This document shows, piece after piece, positions 1 to 11,533 of a stretch of 64,000 nt of DNA (position 1 is its first letter; each line of letters opens with the position of its first letter). The DNA lies in contig JAPWDM010000020.1 of the NCBI GenBank assembly GCA_035578155.1, positions 7,174,055 to 7,238,054 on the forward strand. The letters run 5' to 3'. This stretch comes from Brachynemurus nebulosus (taxonomy: Eukaryota; Arthropoda; Insecta; Neuroptera; Myrmeleontidae). A program made the translations under genes and the position numbers. The notes beneath the pieces were generated by a model. The model was given only the letters and a program-made list of their open reading frames with translations. It did no database searches and had not been told where the DNA came from.

Positions 1-16
1 ACGTTTAAAAAATTAA

Positions 17-911
17 CCCTAGAATCATACGTACTCGTCAAAACGACGAACGAACTTCTCTACCTGCTCCAATACTGTGACTTGTCGGTACCTGCTCGCT
101 GTGAAACTTCTGTTATCTAATTTATTTGTTATTATAACACATAAGACATATAAATTTTGTTTATAGCTATTGTCGTTTTTTTTATACTAAAATAGTGTGC
201 ATCAAAAGGACGACGATGTATGATTAACCTATATATTTTTTTTTAAAGATTTTGTACTCCACATATAAAAGTTTTCCTAATTTTTCTAAAATTTATTCAA
301 GATATGGATGTTATAATTAATTTATTCAATGATTATGATAATGTGAAAGATGATTACAGCTGTTTGACTTATAGAGACGACATAATACTGAAGTTTTAAT
401 ATATTGAATCGAAAACTAAAGAATGCGTTTCGAATGACAATAAAAGATTAACAATTTATTTTATGGAAAATATTTTAATTTTTATTATTTTTTGACATCT
501 TATTCAAAAAATTACTAACAAATTTTAGAAAATTTACAAATGTGCCTAATGGGGAAGTAACTACATATCTATAGGAATATTTATGACTGAGAAATTTCAC
601 ATTCTGTAAAGTCACACATGTCCACTGACTCATCATAGTTCATAAATTAATTATTACAATTGATGTATTTATCTATTTTTATAATGAAAATATGCTTTGA
701 TAAAAAGATTAAAAAAATTAATAAATATTTACATTAAGAAATTTTTCCAAATCCAATTTTTTTAAATATTTTGTTCGCTTTTGTAGTATTGTTATGTAAA
801 AAAAAATGGTTTTTGCAAATAAACTCTAAAACTCCCCGTAAAAAGTCCATTCGTCGAAACGACGCCGATGTATGATTAACTTGACTCGTAGACCAACGTA
901 TGATTCTAGGG
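17..911. mobile_element. piggyBac-like MITE
   Basis: An 895 bp element bounded by the target site TTAA (13-16 and 912-915) and by perfect inverted ends: CCCTAGAATCATACGT at 17-32 and its reverse complement ending at 911. TTAA targets and CCCTAGAA ends are typical of piggyBac. A subterminal motif (GATGTATGATTAAC) occurs in the same orientation near 216 and 868. No transposase-like reading frame is present, so this is a non-autonomous derivative that would depend on a transposase made elsewhere. Confidence 0.85.
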
Positions 912-915
912 TTAA

Positions 916-2935
916 TATAGTTTTCATAGTACTTACAGTATACGATTTTCGCCACCTAGTATCATCTAGGATGTTTTAAAAAACATCGTGTACTTTCCTA
1001 ACTTACCCATCTACCATTGTTAATTTTTAATTAGTTATGTTATATGATAGTTATAGGTCATTTCAAATCTAATATGTCTGACGTTTTTATTTAATAATAA
1101 AAATTTCGAAGTTTTAATTCAATATTAATTATTTTTCAATTGATTTTACGTTCTGAAATAAAGAAAATATTAAAGTGAAATTATAAAAACAGTTAGTTAA
1201 GTGTTTTAGGCCCGAAAATAAATTAAAAATGTTTATAAAATAGGTAAGTAATAGGTCATTCTCAAAATGGAATACATACCCTAAAACTTCGAACTCATTT
1301 AAAAACACTTCTACAAATAATATTTAACCCGTATAAAAAGATAATTTAGCTATCCTAATCTCTTAAATGGACTAATAACAATTATTTGTATACTTTTATT
1401 ATGCTAATAACTTTAAAAATTCGGTGAAAAATGTTACAATTTATAACTCATATGTTTTGAATAATGATCATCCACCATTATAAAAATTCACGAATTCAAC
1501 AAAAATTGTTCGATATATATTTGTATTTCTTAAATTAAGTGAGGAAACATTATATGCGAGGTGAATTTAAATTGAAAAATAATCATTCTATTAATAATAA
1601 TTTTTGTTATCAGAGGTTTCTTTCAGAAATAACTTCATTAAGATATAAATGTCAAAACTGTTTTTCTATTGGATCGCGTTCCACAAACGGGGCTTTTACC
1701 CTATGTACTTTTAATATTTATAATAACTTATATATTGATCCAGTCATCCTAAAAATAATTTTCTGTCAGTACTTAGCTTAAAAAACTGTGTGTTGATTTG
1801 AAAGATTGGTTAATTTTTTTTATTGACTTAAATAATGTTAAAAGGTCTCAAAAATGATATCCCATAACAATTATATTCCAAAAATTTTTTTAAGTGGCCC
1901 TTTGAGCTTAATTTCTGAATCAACCTCAGATGCTATTTTAAATTTAAAAATAAGATAAATTTCCTAATCAAATATTATTAACTTACGAAAATAAATGATA
2001 AACTTTTTGCGAATTTGGTAATACTTAATCTATGGCACTCCAGCCATGTTGTCCAACAGAGATATATACATTTTCTAGAAACACATTTTTTACGATTACA
2101 AGTAAATAAAGTATAATTAAGTTGCCGTACCTTAAAGAAAAATTGTACACTTGGACTAATATCTCTCGTCTCCAAAATAATATTTTGTCTTCTTAATGAA
2201 ACCTGTAATTCCAGCGAAAGCTTTTATCCCTAATTTTATTTTTTATTTTTTTTTTTTTAAGACAGTAGTATAAGCTGAAAAATATATCGACTTCCTTTTT
2301 TTTGTTGAAAATAATTGGTCAATAGACTAACAACTCAAGTACTAATATTTAATCGTTTATTATTAACTTATGAAAAATGTAGGAGCACATAAATAAATTT
2401 TATTTTCGTCGTCAAATATAAATTCCGATAATATTTAACGACATAAGCACAACTGTTAAGTACATTTTTGGCATCGTTATAGCAATAAGAAAATCGATAA
2501 AATCATATGAAATGAAATTATATGAGCATTCAATATTAATAAAAAGTGCTTTTCGTCGAAAAATGAAATAACTTTTCACTGACAATATGAAATCATTTCA
2601 CAATAATTGCTTTTGGTTAAAGGAACTGTGACAGTTATATATATCCTATTGGGTTGTTGCTATCAGTATATTCGTTGAGTAGGGAAATAATTTTAGGATA
2701 TTAAGTTGGTAGCAATATTCAGTCTAAAATCATGAAATACCTCTATCAGTGATGTTTAAAGTTTTTAGCACCCAAACTACTTTTTCATAATTAAATTTTG
2801 AACCCTTTCGGTGAGGGAGTTCAAGTGCTACTATTTCATGTGCTGTTTATACGTAATTACCACGATTAAACTTGACTGGGAATATAGGGCCAAAGTTAAG
2901 GGTTAATTGTTACTAATACCGTGTTCAGAGCGACT
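916..2935. other. AT-rich intergenic DNA, nothing recognised
   Basis: Very AT-rich sequence with only short chance ORFs. I see no protein motif, RNA gene or repeat boundary here. Confidence 0.5.
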
Positions 2936-3150
2936 GTTAAGTGTTTAGTGCTAAGTTATTACTAGCTAGTAGAACACTTTAGTAGCAAGTAGAACACATT
3001 AATAATAAGTTTAATGTATAAGTGGAATAGGAAAAAAATAGACAATGCTGGTAGGTGTATTAAAAACAAAGATAAATAGCCTACGATAAATTTTTGTGTA
3101 TTTATATAGTATGGTCTGTGCTGCTAATCACTTAACACTAAACACTTAAC
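2936..3150. mobile_element. Small inverted-repeat element (MITE-like)
   Basis: About 215 bp with 21 bp inverted ends (GTTAAGTGTTTAGTG at the left, complement at the right, one mismatch) and the trinucleotide ACT on both sides (2933-2935, 3151-3153). The interior is AT-rich and non-coding. The superfamily is not identified. Confidence 0.5.
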
Positions 3151-3194
3151 ACTTGGATATCTCCGGAACAGTTCAACGTAGAGAAAAATTTTAA

Positions 3195-3525
3195 AAAGGA
3201 AATTGAAGCTGAATAAACAGGCTATCAAGTCAATACCATGGCTTTACTGTAAAATAAATTTTAAGCCCGCAGATCGAAAGGAAAAGAGCAAAAAATTTTC
3301 AATTTTCAATTTTTGTGTTATTCCTTACAAATGCTCGATAACTGTTACTCATAAAAATTTTTGGATAGAAGGTCTGAAAACTAGAATCTTGGAGCTTCAA
3401 AATGCTTTATTTATCATCCAGATACGACCATTTTTCACGTAAATACAGCCCTTCAAAAATCACTAAAAAATTAACAATTTTTTTTTTCTTCCTTTAATTT
3501 TTTGTAGTAGTATATATCTCAGAAA
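3195..3525 (+). repeat. Dispersed repeat family H, copy 1
   Basis: A segment of about 320 bp that recurs in reverse orientation at 42865-43178. Shared landmarks include CTAGAATCTTGGAGCTTC and TACAGCCCTTCAAAAATCAC. The ORFs across it are not shared between copies, so it looks non-coding. The sequence to about 3800 may belong to the same element, but I see no second copy of that part. Class unknown. Confidence 0.6.
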
Positions 3526-4099
3526 CGGTGGCTCTTAGGAAAAAACGTATTGAGACATTTTTTATAGAAAATTATATGATCTACAATTTTTGTCTGACTT
3601 AATTTTATGATAAAACTTACCGTTTTGCTGAAAAACGCGAAAAACCCATTTTTGACCCCTTTGACCTTAAATAAAATTTTTTCCACGTACAGGATCGATG
3701 AGGACTTTTCAACACTTATTTATAATGATGTTTCGAACATTCATACCAATTTTCAGCTCTCCCCTAATTTTTGTACCCTTGCATGTTTAAATTGACCGGT
3801 GTAAATATACTTACGCATATTATAAACAAAGAATCAAAAAAAAAAGTCGCTGATATGAAATAATTTTAAAATACACACCACCTACAACCGTTTCATCAAT
3901 ACCCAATTACACCGTTTAAAAAATGTCAATTAAAACAAATAAATAACAATGAAGTAGTATATTGTACAATGTACAATAAGTGGGAGTAGTAGAAATTGGC
4001 CGGAGCTGAGCCCACCATCCCACCATCCGACTTTTTGAGTGACCTCGGCAGGAGGCAAAACTACCGAGGCGGTTCTAGAAGCCTCCGGCGGTGGGTGGA

Positions 4100-4215
4100 G
4101 CAAAATTTTGTCCAACCTAAGTGAACCCAGCGAAACTTGATCCAACCTAACAGAACCCAACAAAAATTTTGTCCAACCTAACAGAACCCAACAAAATTTA
4201 GTGTAACTCAATAAA
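4100..4215. repeat. Degenerate tandem repeat with CCAACCTAAC words
   Basis: Imperfect tandem units of about 30 bp built around CCAACCTAACAGAACCCAAC. The long minus-strand ORF here is only a translation of the repeat. Similar words occur upstream of copy 2 (about 59625-59745). Confidence 0.6.
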
Positions 4216-4622
4216 TTTTTTTTAACCTAAAAATTAAAAAATTCCCTAACAGATGGCGCAGCCACCTTCGAGCCTGTGAATTCGCTACTAGATGGTTCTC
4301 GTAATCTGGATAATAGCGATCCCTGTGTGTAAGTTAGAAAAATTGTCAATAGATGGTGCTGAAAATCCTTTTTGATAGTTGAAAGATGGCGCTGCTAGTC
4401 TGAACCACCGGGAACTCTGTACCTAGATTCAAAATTCCATGAAAAAATGGCGTTGCTTTCATAAGTTTATCATATTTTTATCTGAAAACAGGTTTAAACT
4501 TGTATAAATTGCCAGCTGACGTCACTAAAGGTAAACTGATATCAAATAACGAAGATTTCTGTCTAATATGCGAAAATGAAGCAGCAGGTTTTAACCCGTA
4601 TGACTACATAAAGTGTGATAGC

Positions 4623-4679
4623 TGACGTCACCATACTATTTTTCTGCTATAAAAAGGGCGCGATAGAATTTCTTCAGTT
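4623..4679 (+). promoter_or_regulatory. CRE-TATA-initiator core promoter of copy 1
   Basis: TGACGTCA (CRE/ATF type) at 4623-4630, TATAAAAA at 4648-4655, and an arthropod-type initiator TCAGTT at 4674-4679 with its A at 4676, 28 bp from the first T of the TATA box. A second TGACGTCA lies at 4517-4524. The arrangement is conserved in copy 2, which supports a real RNA polymerase II start near 4676. Confidence 0.7.
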
Positions 4680-4774
4680 ACAATTTTGTTCGAAACTTTA
4701 GTGAAAACATTAAATCTTATTGTTGTAAAACAATTTTTTTCAATTGTTGTGTTAACAATTAATTTTTGCCAACA

Positions 4775-5173
4775 ATAGAATCCATTACTGCTGGTGCTTC
4801 ATCTGGAAACAGAGACTTAATTCAAAAAATGGCGAGAAATTTTATGGACGAATTGAACCATCTTGGCGCTGTTAAACGATGGATTAAACTTTCTGATATG
4901 GAGATTGGAAAAGTATATAAAATAATGGGCGCAAGTCAGTTGCCGTCAAAATTCGATTCATCAAAAGTGAAGACAATATTGGAATTAGAAATTGGATACA
5001 TATCATTGCCGACGAGATTTGACAATTTGAACGAGCCGATGCTGGCATGGTTGCAAAGCAATCCAAAACTGGGTATTATGAATAATGGACCCATTGGACT
5101 AACTCATAAATTGCAATTCAAAAAAATATTGGAACTTCTTGAAATCGCAATTCAAAACGTTGGATCTTCTTGA
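4775..5173 (+). pseudogene. Uncharacterised ~130-codon protein, copy 1 (start codon lost)
   Basis: I do not recognise the family with certainty. The frame is open from the position equivalent to the start of copy 2, but the ATG there is ATA (4775-4777). The next in-frame ATG is at 4829, 18 codons in. Through about 105 codons it aligns to the copy at 60345 without gaps, and most differences are synonymous. The central part alternates hydrophobic residues (DMEIGKVYKIMGAS, then LELEIGYISLP.RFDNL), suggesting a small beta-rich fold. An OB-like fold is conceivable but unproven. Near the 3' end a ~36 bp stretch is duplicated out of frame, so the last residues differ from copy 2. There is no signal peptide or membrane segment. 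Probably a recently disabled paralogue. Confidence 0.6.
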
Positions 5174-5178
5174 ACTTT

Positions 5179-5230
5179 GTAAATTTTCAATTGTTGTGTT
5201 AACAATTAATTATTGACAACAATGGAATCT
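5179..5230 (+). repeat. Partial second copy of the unit's leader and start codon
   Basis: Just after the stop of the copy 1 ORF, the leader recurs (ATTTTCAATTGTTGTGTTAA and ACAACAATGGAATCT), here with an intact ATG at about 5221, and then the similarity stops. It indicates an earlier tandem or rearranged copy of the unit. The arms ATTGTTGT and ACAACAAT could form a stem next to the ATG. Confidence 0.6.
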
Positions 5231-5259
5231 ATGTATTGTGGAAATCAATTAGTTCGTCG
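5229..5259 (-). pseudogene. Severed 3' end of the minus-strand ORF at 15812-16108
   Basis: If one GTCG target duplication is removed, the minus-strand frame from 15812 continues here for about nine codons to TAG (complement of 5229-5231). The LTR element therefore appears to have inserted a few codons before the natural stop of that ORF. Confidence 0.55.
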
Positions 5260-7518
5260 TGTACCGTGATTACCAAGTAATCACAATACACACATATAAT
5301 ACGATATCTAAGAGGTATTTATCAATGAATAAAATTCTTTATTTAATTTTAAACTCTTAATGCAAAAGCATATTAAATAAAATTTAAGTATTTTTATTCT
5401 TTATGCTGACATCTATCATTATCCTTTACAAGTACAATGATAGATCCCATAGTACGAATATTTTGGTTTGCATCTTTGCTAAATTTCTTGTAACGGTTGT
5501 TGTCAAAAATTTCAAATGGTAGTAATTATATAACAATGAAAAACATGTTTGTAAAAATAAAAAAAAAATGGGTTTTGAAAAAAGTTAAAAACACACACTC
5601 GCTCTCTTATCAGTCGCCCACCGGGTCGAGCAGACGCTCATTCTTATCAGTGGACCATGGAAGATTATAGCACATAATGCATTATTAAAAATAACGAAAA
5701 TAGAATAATTTAAATAAAAAAAAAAATGAGTGTTTAGTTCGATATCCATTTGGTTCACGAGAGTGTAAATTTTTATTCAAACTCCAAAAATTCAAGATAA
5801 GTATTTTGTAATAGTGTAATGTAGAATAATTATACTAGTTTTGATAATTTCAATGGAAAATCTTAGCAATCCTACTGATTATTTAAATATTTAAATTTAA
5901 ATTTGTTTCAATGTAGTTTAAATGTAGAATTTATTTATTACGCGTGCAGGGTCCAATTCGAGATTCATCGTTTTGACTCAGTGTTTAAAACTAGTCAGGG
6001 GAATTTAAATAAGAATGGGCCCACTGTTAAAATATTTGATAATTTAGGTATAACATTAGTATATCTAATTAGATTTATTTCTAATTTATACGGATGCTAA
6101 CATTTTCCAATAGATTTTTAGTGATACTAAGTAGGTTAAATTTATTAGTTTGTTACGTAATATTTATTAGGAATTTATTTCGACAAACAGGAAACAAAAT
6201 TTGTCACGTGTTGTTCGATCATTAAACTAGAGTAATCGTCACAAACATATCATTTCATTTCGGTTTATCATATAGCATTTTTCTTCTTTAAATTAATTAC
6301 AATATTTTAATTCACATTTTTTCATTCAGTAAATTCATATAGCGCTTCAATTGTGTTTGGACCGGGCAAGCGCGATAGTCTGTAATTTTGGTTCCGGCCT
6401 ATATGCCCTTTAGCAATCCAACACGGTTTCTATAATATATATATTTAAGCAGATTATATTAAAAAATTTCTTTAGTTTTTTAAATTTCCGTCCTTCCATT
6501 CTCTTGTGGAGACGAAGAAGATCTGTTCGAGTGAAAAGCCGTTAAGGACTCGAATAGTCTTGTGCGCCCAGAAGGGGAGCACCTTAAGTTACCCAAAAAA
6601 ACAATATATATAAAATTATAAAAAAATCTAAAAAAAAATTAAAAAAATAAAAAATATAAAAAAAAAATTTAAAAAAAATTAAAAAAAAAATATAATAATA
6701 ATAAAAAAATTATATTCTTAGGGTTGTAAAGAAATAGTTAGTCCATTTGTCAGGAAAATTTATTTCTGGTTAAATAAAAAAAAAAACATTTATTTATTCA
6801 AAATTAACAGTTAAGTCAAAATCAAATATTAGATAATTTCGAATTGTAATGTTAAATATATATATATTCAAATTCAAATCTAGTCAAAATATAATATAAA
6901 AACCTTTTAATATAAAATTTGTGTAATTGTAAATTTTAGTTACAAATTTTGATATTTATAATTTCCAAAAGGTATTTGGTTAAGTATAGGCAAATGATTG
7001 TACACTGTCTTATTCCCTCGAATTGATATTACGTCGAGCTCAGTCTACAATCACGCGCCCTAATTAAATTTGGTGTAAGTAAACCCCAAATTTTTCTAAT
7101 TTAAGTAAATACCTAAATGTACTATACGATTTGTAAACAAAATTTTAACTTTGTATACCTCGTACTTAACTTCTTTAATGAAATAAATGGTACATTGTGG
7201 TCTGGAAAATTTGATTTTATTATTTAACACCTCGTTTCAGTAAAGTAGCGACTGAGGGCAAATTTTTGGTTGGGGAAAGATCCACAGGCAAATCCTTCCA
7301 CTGCAACTTTACAAGCTCACTAACACCTCGAGCCGACTCTGTGAATACTTTCTTAGTCTAAGTGCACCCTCATCACACACAACAAGCTCACCTTAAGTGA
7401 AAATCAATCAATTCAAAATTAACCCCCAAATAAAAAAAAAATAAATACTCATAACTAAATAATAATATTTTAAAAAACCATTTTCGGTTGGGGTAAATTT
7501 TTAATTTTTTTCGCTACA
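5260..7518 (+). repeat. 5' LTR of element 1
   Basis: 2259 bp, TG...CA ends, near-identical to 12920-15811 apart from a MITE and tandem-repeat expansion in the 3' copy. It contains A-rich runs around 6600-6710 and TATA-like AT stretches but no ORF of note. Confidence 0.9.
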
Positions 7519-7522
7519 AATT

Positions 7523-7534
7523 TGGTAGCAAACG
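7523..7534 (+). other. Probable tRNA primer-binding site
   Basis: TGGTAGCAAACG starts four bases after the 5' LTR end. Primer sites begin with TGG, pairing with the tRNA CCA end. The tRNA species was not determined. The second LTR element has a similar TGGTAGCAGAG. Confidence 0.5.
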
Positions 7535-7631
7535 TAAAATTCCCCACCCGACCACAACAATTCTATTTAAACTTAAACATAAAATTAATTTACATTACAT
7601 TTCAAACTTACAAATCGTAACTAAATTTAAT

Positions 7632-7633
<2 letters not shown>

Positions 7634-7690
<57 letters not shown>
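7634..7690. repeat. (TA)n microsatellite in the gag leader
   Basis: Pure AT dinucleotide run between the primer site and gag of element 1. Confidence 0.95.
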
Positions 7691-7692
<2 letters not shown>

Positions 7693-7747
7693 TTGCTTTA
7701 ATTGAAATATATGTAACAGGAATAATAACAAGAGTATAGTAAAATTT

Positions 7748-9082
7748 ATGTCACAATATTTTCTGAGGAGTAAAACAAGGATGGATCCAGCAACTATTGA
7801 GGCAATTTTAACACAGACAGCCAGTGCATTAAACACAGTGACGGAGACATTGAATACAATGGCCACAAATCAATTAGCGATTCGGGAGTCACATCATCAA
7901 CAGTTACACGAGATAAGTACAAATTTAAACACCTTTATAACTCAATCCTCACAAAACCAACAATCTTTACCCGCTACTGACTTTCAAACTCCCAACGAAC
8001 CCCAAAGTTCTGTTGCAAAAATCAGAATTGAAGAATTTACGAAATCAATTCCCTATTTAAACATTTTAGTTCCAATGTCAATTCTAAAGTTCATCATTGA
8101 AACACAAAATGTAATATCATTGAAGATAATTTCAGAAACCACCTTATTAAAATTTTTACTAACTAAATGTCATTCGAACTCAAAATATTTTTGGTCTCAA
8201 AATTTAAATTCAAATCATATCTGGAGTGATATTAAAAGTGAACTTGTAACAAAATATATTTCACCAACCATAAAACAAGACCTTGTAGACAAAACAGTAT
8301 TTCGTAAACAATACGAAAACGAATCTTTCTACAATTTCGCTCAATCGATAAAATGTAATGCTAATATTTTGTGTCCACATATGTTAGACATTGACATTGT
8401 TCAATTAATATTTGCACATGTAAATTACAACACCTTTGATCTAATAAAATTTACCACCATACCAATTACCTTCCAAGAATTATTAAATTTAGCCCATCAA
8501 ATTGAAGAAATAAAAATCAGACAACAGAATTTCGTAAATAAACCGAGTACAAACTCCCCACCACCAAATACAACACATTTCAATTCCCAACACCATACTA
8601 ATAATGCTAATCCCTCTTACACCGGCCCTACTAATAATATTAACAACATTAACAATCCACCACCTATTTTTACTAACAACGTTAACAATACTAATAGAAT
8701 TCCACACATATATTCCAGCAATAGAAATAATTCGAATAATTCGCAAAATTTACAAACACACAATCTAAATACAAATCACAGAAATAAATTAAACTATAAC
8801 AATAAAAACCAGTCACAAGTTTGTACATTTTGCAAAATTCCTGGCCATACTTATCGTGATTGCCGAAAACGTTTAAGACAAAATAAATTTGTTAATAATT
8901 CAAATTCTCAAATATCTACAAATAACTTAATACCTACTAATTATGAAAACTCTAATACTACTGAAAGTTATACAAATTTCACTAATCCTACTATATACAA
9001 CGTAACAAATCCCTTTACTGAAAAAATACACCCTCTACTTCGCATGCAACTACTAATATACCTACAAATATTTCTAATCTAA
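7748..9082 (+). CDS. gag: Gag polyprotein of element 1
   Basis: A 444-residue ORF starting at ATG 7748. The N-terminus is followed by a helical capsid-like region (about residues 90-260), then a low-complexity tail rich in Asn, Thr and Pro, and a zinc knuckle CTFCKIPGHTYRDC (C-x2-C-x4-H-x4-C, about residues 359-372) that would bind the element's RNA. Gag forms the cytoplasmic particle in which reverse transcription takes place. The pol frame lies in a different phase starting about 9079, so pol would be made by frameshifting, unless the last residues are themselves a product of decay. The ORF appears complete. Confidence 0.85.
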   Translation: MSQYFLRSKTRMDPATIEAILTQTASALNTVTETLNTMATNQLAIRESHHQQLHEISTNLNTFITQSSQNQQSLPATDFQTPNEPQSSVAKIRIEEFTKSIPYLNILVPMSILKFIIETQNVISLKIISETTLLKFLLTKCHSNSKYFWSQNLNSNHIWSDIKSELVTKYISPTIKQDLVDKTVFRKQYENESFYNFAQSIKCNANILCPHMLDIDIVQLIFAHVNYNTFDLIKFTTIPITFQELLNLAHQIEEIKIRQQNFVNKPSTNSPPPNTTHFNSQHHTNNANPSYTGPTNNINNINNPPPIFTNNVNNTNRIPHIYSSNRNNSNNSQNLQTHNLNTNHRNKLNYNNKNQSQVCTFCKIPGHTYRDCRKRLRQNKFVNNSNSQISTNNLIPTNYENSNTTESYTNFTNPTIYNVTNPFTEKIHPLLRMQLLIYLQIFLI

Positions 9083-10334
9083 ATCCAAAAAACTAAATTA
9101 CTGTACAAGTAACATTCCAACTATCAATATCTTCATTAACAATTATCCATATTTAGCAATATTAAATTCCGCCTCAACCATAAACATTATACGTCAAAAA
9201 ACTTTAAATAAAATATCAAAGTTATCTAAACAGAAAATTCCAATTTTCAATTGTAGTATTGCAGCAAGCTTACCCGGCAGTAACCATTTACAACTTTCAA
9301 ATTATACTATTTTACATTTCAAAATAGAAAATTTATCTTGGTCTCAAAAATTTTATGTCACAGAAAATTTACCATTTCCTGTGCTAATTGGTTCAAATAC
9401 TTTGCACAAATGTGGAATAATTTTAAATTTCATAAATAACACTGTAATTTTAAAACATAATTTTAATAAAGAAATTAAATTCATAGATATACAAAAGAGC
9501 TACTTAGTAAATGTAATAGTTGAGCCCAAAATAAATTTAAGCACACAAAATCAACAAAGGTTACAAAAGTTACTAAACAAATATAAATCAGTGTTAACCT
9601 CCAAACCGGGCAGAGCAAAAAATTTTCATTACCACATCCCTTTACTAGATAACAAACCAGTAGCCAAACACCCTTACATATTAAAAAAAGATCAAGCACA
9701 AATTTCACAAGAAAAATTAAATGAATTATTACAATTAGGCATTTTAGAGGAATCTCAAAGTTTATATGCAACCCCAGTGTTTTTAGTTAACAAACAGGAC
9801 GGTTCCAAACGGTTAGTGGGCGACTACAGGTATTTGAACAAATTTTCGGCTAATGACCCGATAATAGGATTATCAATGAATCATATTTTCTCAAATTTAG
9901 GTAATTCAACAGTATTTTCAATTATCGACCTAACACAATCATTTTACCAAATTCCTTTAGACGAAGCATCTAAACCTTTAACGGCTATTATAACACAATT
10001 TGGCCAACAATTTCAATTTACGGTCGCTCCAATGGGCTTGAAATGCTCAAGCCAAGCTTTAATCAGATACTTATCTAGAGAATTAGCTGATCTAATGAAT
10101 GATTGTTTACTTATATATTATGATGATCTTATTATACATAGTAATACTGTAGAAAAGCATTTTTCCGATTTACATAACATATTAAATCGACTAAGAAAGG
10201 CAGGCCTTACAGTAAATCCGAACAAGGCAAAATTTTTTGTCTCGCCTCAAAATTCTAGAAAATTTAGTAACACCTATGGGACGCCTACCAGACCCATCCA
10301 AAACATCAGCTTTACTCAATATGTCAATACCTAA
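9079..10334 (+). pseudogene. pol: Pol part 1 of element 1: dead protease and reverse transcriptase
   Basis: One frame is open from about 9079 to 10334. The protease-like N-terminal part has NSAS at the position where aspartic proteases have D-[ST]-G (codon 9165-9167 encodes Asn), so both the catalytic Asp and the Gly are missing. The reverse transcriptase has typical motifs: a palm region (SIIDLTQSFYQIPLD) and the catalytic YYDD at about 10119-10127. Around 10240-10260 the frame breaks and homology continues in the next frame. The usual role is to copy the element's RNA into DNA. Confidence 0.85.
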
Positions 10335-11118
10335 AAATATTAAAGAGTTACAAGCTATGTTAGGAGCTTTCGCTTTTTATGCAAGGTACATCCCGCAATT
10401 TTCAATTATAGTAGCCCCTTTAAATGATTTAAAAAAGAAAAATACAAAATTTAAAATAGAACAACAACATTTAGATGCAATAAATAAACTAAAGCATTGT
10501 TTAACAAACCCTCCTGTATTAAAATTTCCTGATTTTAATAAAAAATTTATAGTCTATACAGACGCCAGTTTTATCGGCACATCAGGTTGCTTAATGCAAC
10601 AATTCGAGGACGGTTTACACCCAATCGAATATTGTTCCAAAAAAAATAACACTCAAAATAAAGTAATATCAGCATACGAAGCCGAACTTATGGCCGTAAT
10701 AAACGCCTTAGATTCCTTCAAAGACTATTTACATGACAGACATTTCGAACTTAGAACTGATTGTAATGCTTTAATTTATTTATTCAATACACCACAGAGA
10801 TACAATAAATTATCTAGATGGCTTTTAAAAATTTCTCAATTTAATTTTACACCAATACATGTAAGAGGTGTAGATAATAATGTTTGTGATGCTTTAAGTA
10901 GATTATTTCAAACAGAAAATGAAAATGAAGATATTTTAGAAACAAACAATAATGAGCATAATAATTTAAAACCTATAATAAATAATCTAGAAACTGCAAA
11001 AAATGAAAATAATCTTAATTTATCTACAAAATATGAAAACTTAAATACTATATCTAATAACCTAAATAATAATAATGCCAATCGAATATTGCTCCAAAAA
11101 ATTCAACACTCAGAATAA
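10237..11118 (+). pseudogene. pol: Pol part 2: RT thumb/connection and RNase H copy A
   Basis: Continues the reverse transcriptase after a frameshift (VTPMGRLPDPSKTSAL, LGAFAFYARYIPQFS) into the RNase H domain (FIVYTDASFIGTSGCLMQQF with the first Asp, then YEAELMAVINAL with the Glu and FELRTDCNALIYL with the second Asp). It then runs through an Asn/Glu-rich spacer. At about 11078 the sequence jumps back to the middle of RNase H and this frame closes. Would degrade the RNA strand of RNA:DNA hybrids. Confidence 0.85.
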
Positions 11119-11533
11119 AGTAATATCAGCTTACGAAGCAGAATTAATGGCTGTGATAAACGCGCTAGATTCCTTTAAAGATTATTTACATGATAGACAT
11201 TTCGAACTTAGAACTGATTGTAATGCTTTAATTTACTTATTCAATACACCACAAAGATACAACAAATTATCCCGATGGCTTTTAAAAATTTCTCAATTTA
11301 ATTTCACACCAATACATGTAAAGGGTATAGATAACAATGTTTGTGACGCACTAAGTAGATTATTTCAAACAGATAATGAAGATGAAAATATTTTACAAAT
11401 AAACAATAACAATGATAACCTAAAATATACAGAAAATAATATAATAACTAGTAATAAGGAAAATAATCTCAATTTACAAAATAATAATGAAAATTTAAAA
11501 AATATATCTAACAACTTACAATCTAATAATAAT
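10621..11533 (+). repeat. Tandem duplication of the RNase H segment (period 457 bp)
   Basis: 10621-11077 and 11078-11533 are tandem homologues covering the C-terminal two thirds of RNase H plus the spacer. The encoded proteins are nearly identical while about 22 codons differ synonymously, against roughly four amino-acid changes over the first 95 codons. This is unlike a fresh slippage duplication. Confidence 0.85.

Larger units (their letters stand above)
4009..5178 (+). repeat. Duplicated gene unit, copy 1
   Basis: This block recurs at about 59521-60743. In order the shared parts are: a GC-rich hairpin module (about 4011-4103), a stretch of AACCTAAC-type words, AGATGGCGC-type words, CRE motifs, a TATA box and initiator, an ATG-free leader and a ~130-codon ORF. 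Because promoter and upstream DNA are included, the copies arose by DNA-level duplication or transposition rather than by retroposition of an mRNA. Copy 1 carries a broken start codon and an altered 3' end. Confidence 0.8.

Noticed and set aside
3930..4211. 93-residue minus-strand ORF with repeated KFLLGSVRLDQ-like units
   Set aside because: It is the translation of the degenerate CCAACCTAAC repeat and is not preserved in the second copy.
4100..4260. Interstitial telomere repeats (CCTAA)
   Set aside because: Only isolated AACCTAAC words with other bases between; no TTAGG array.
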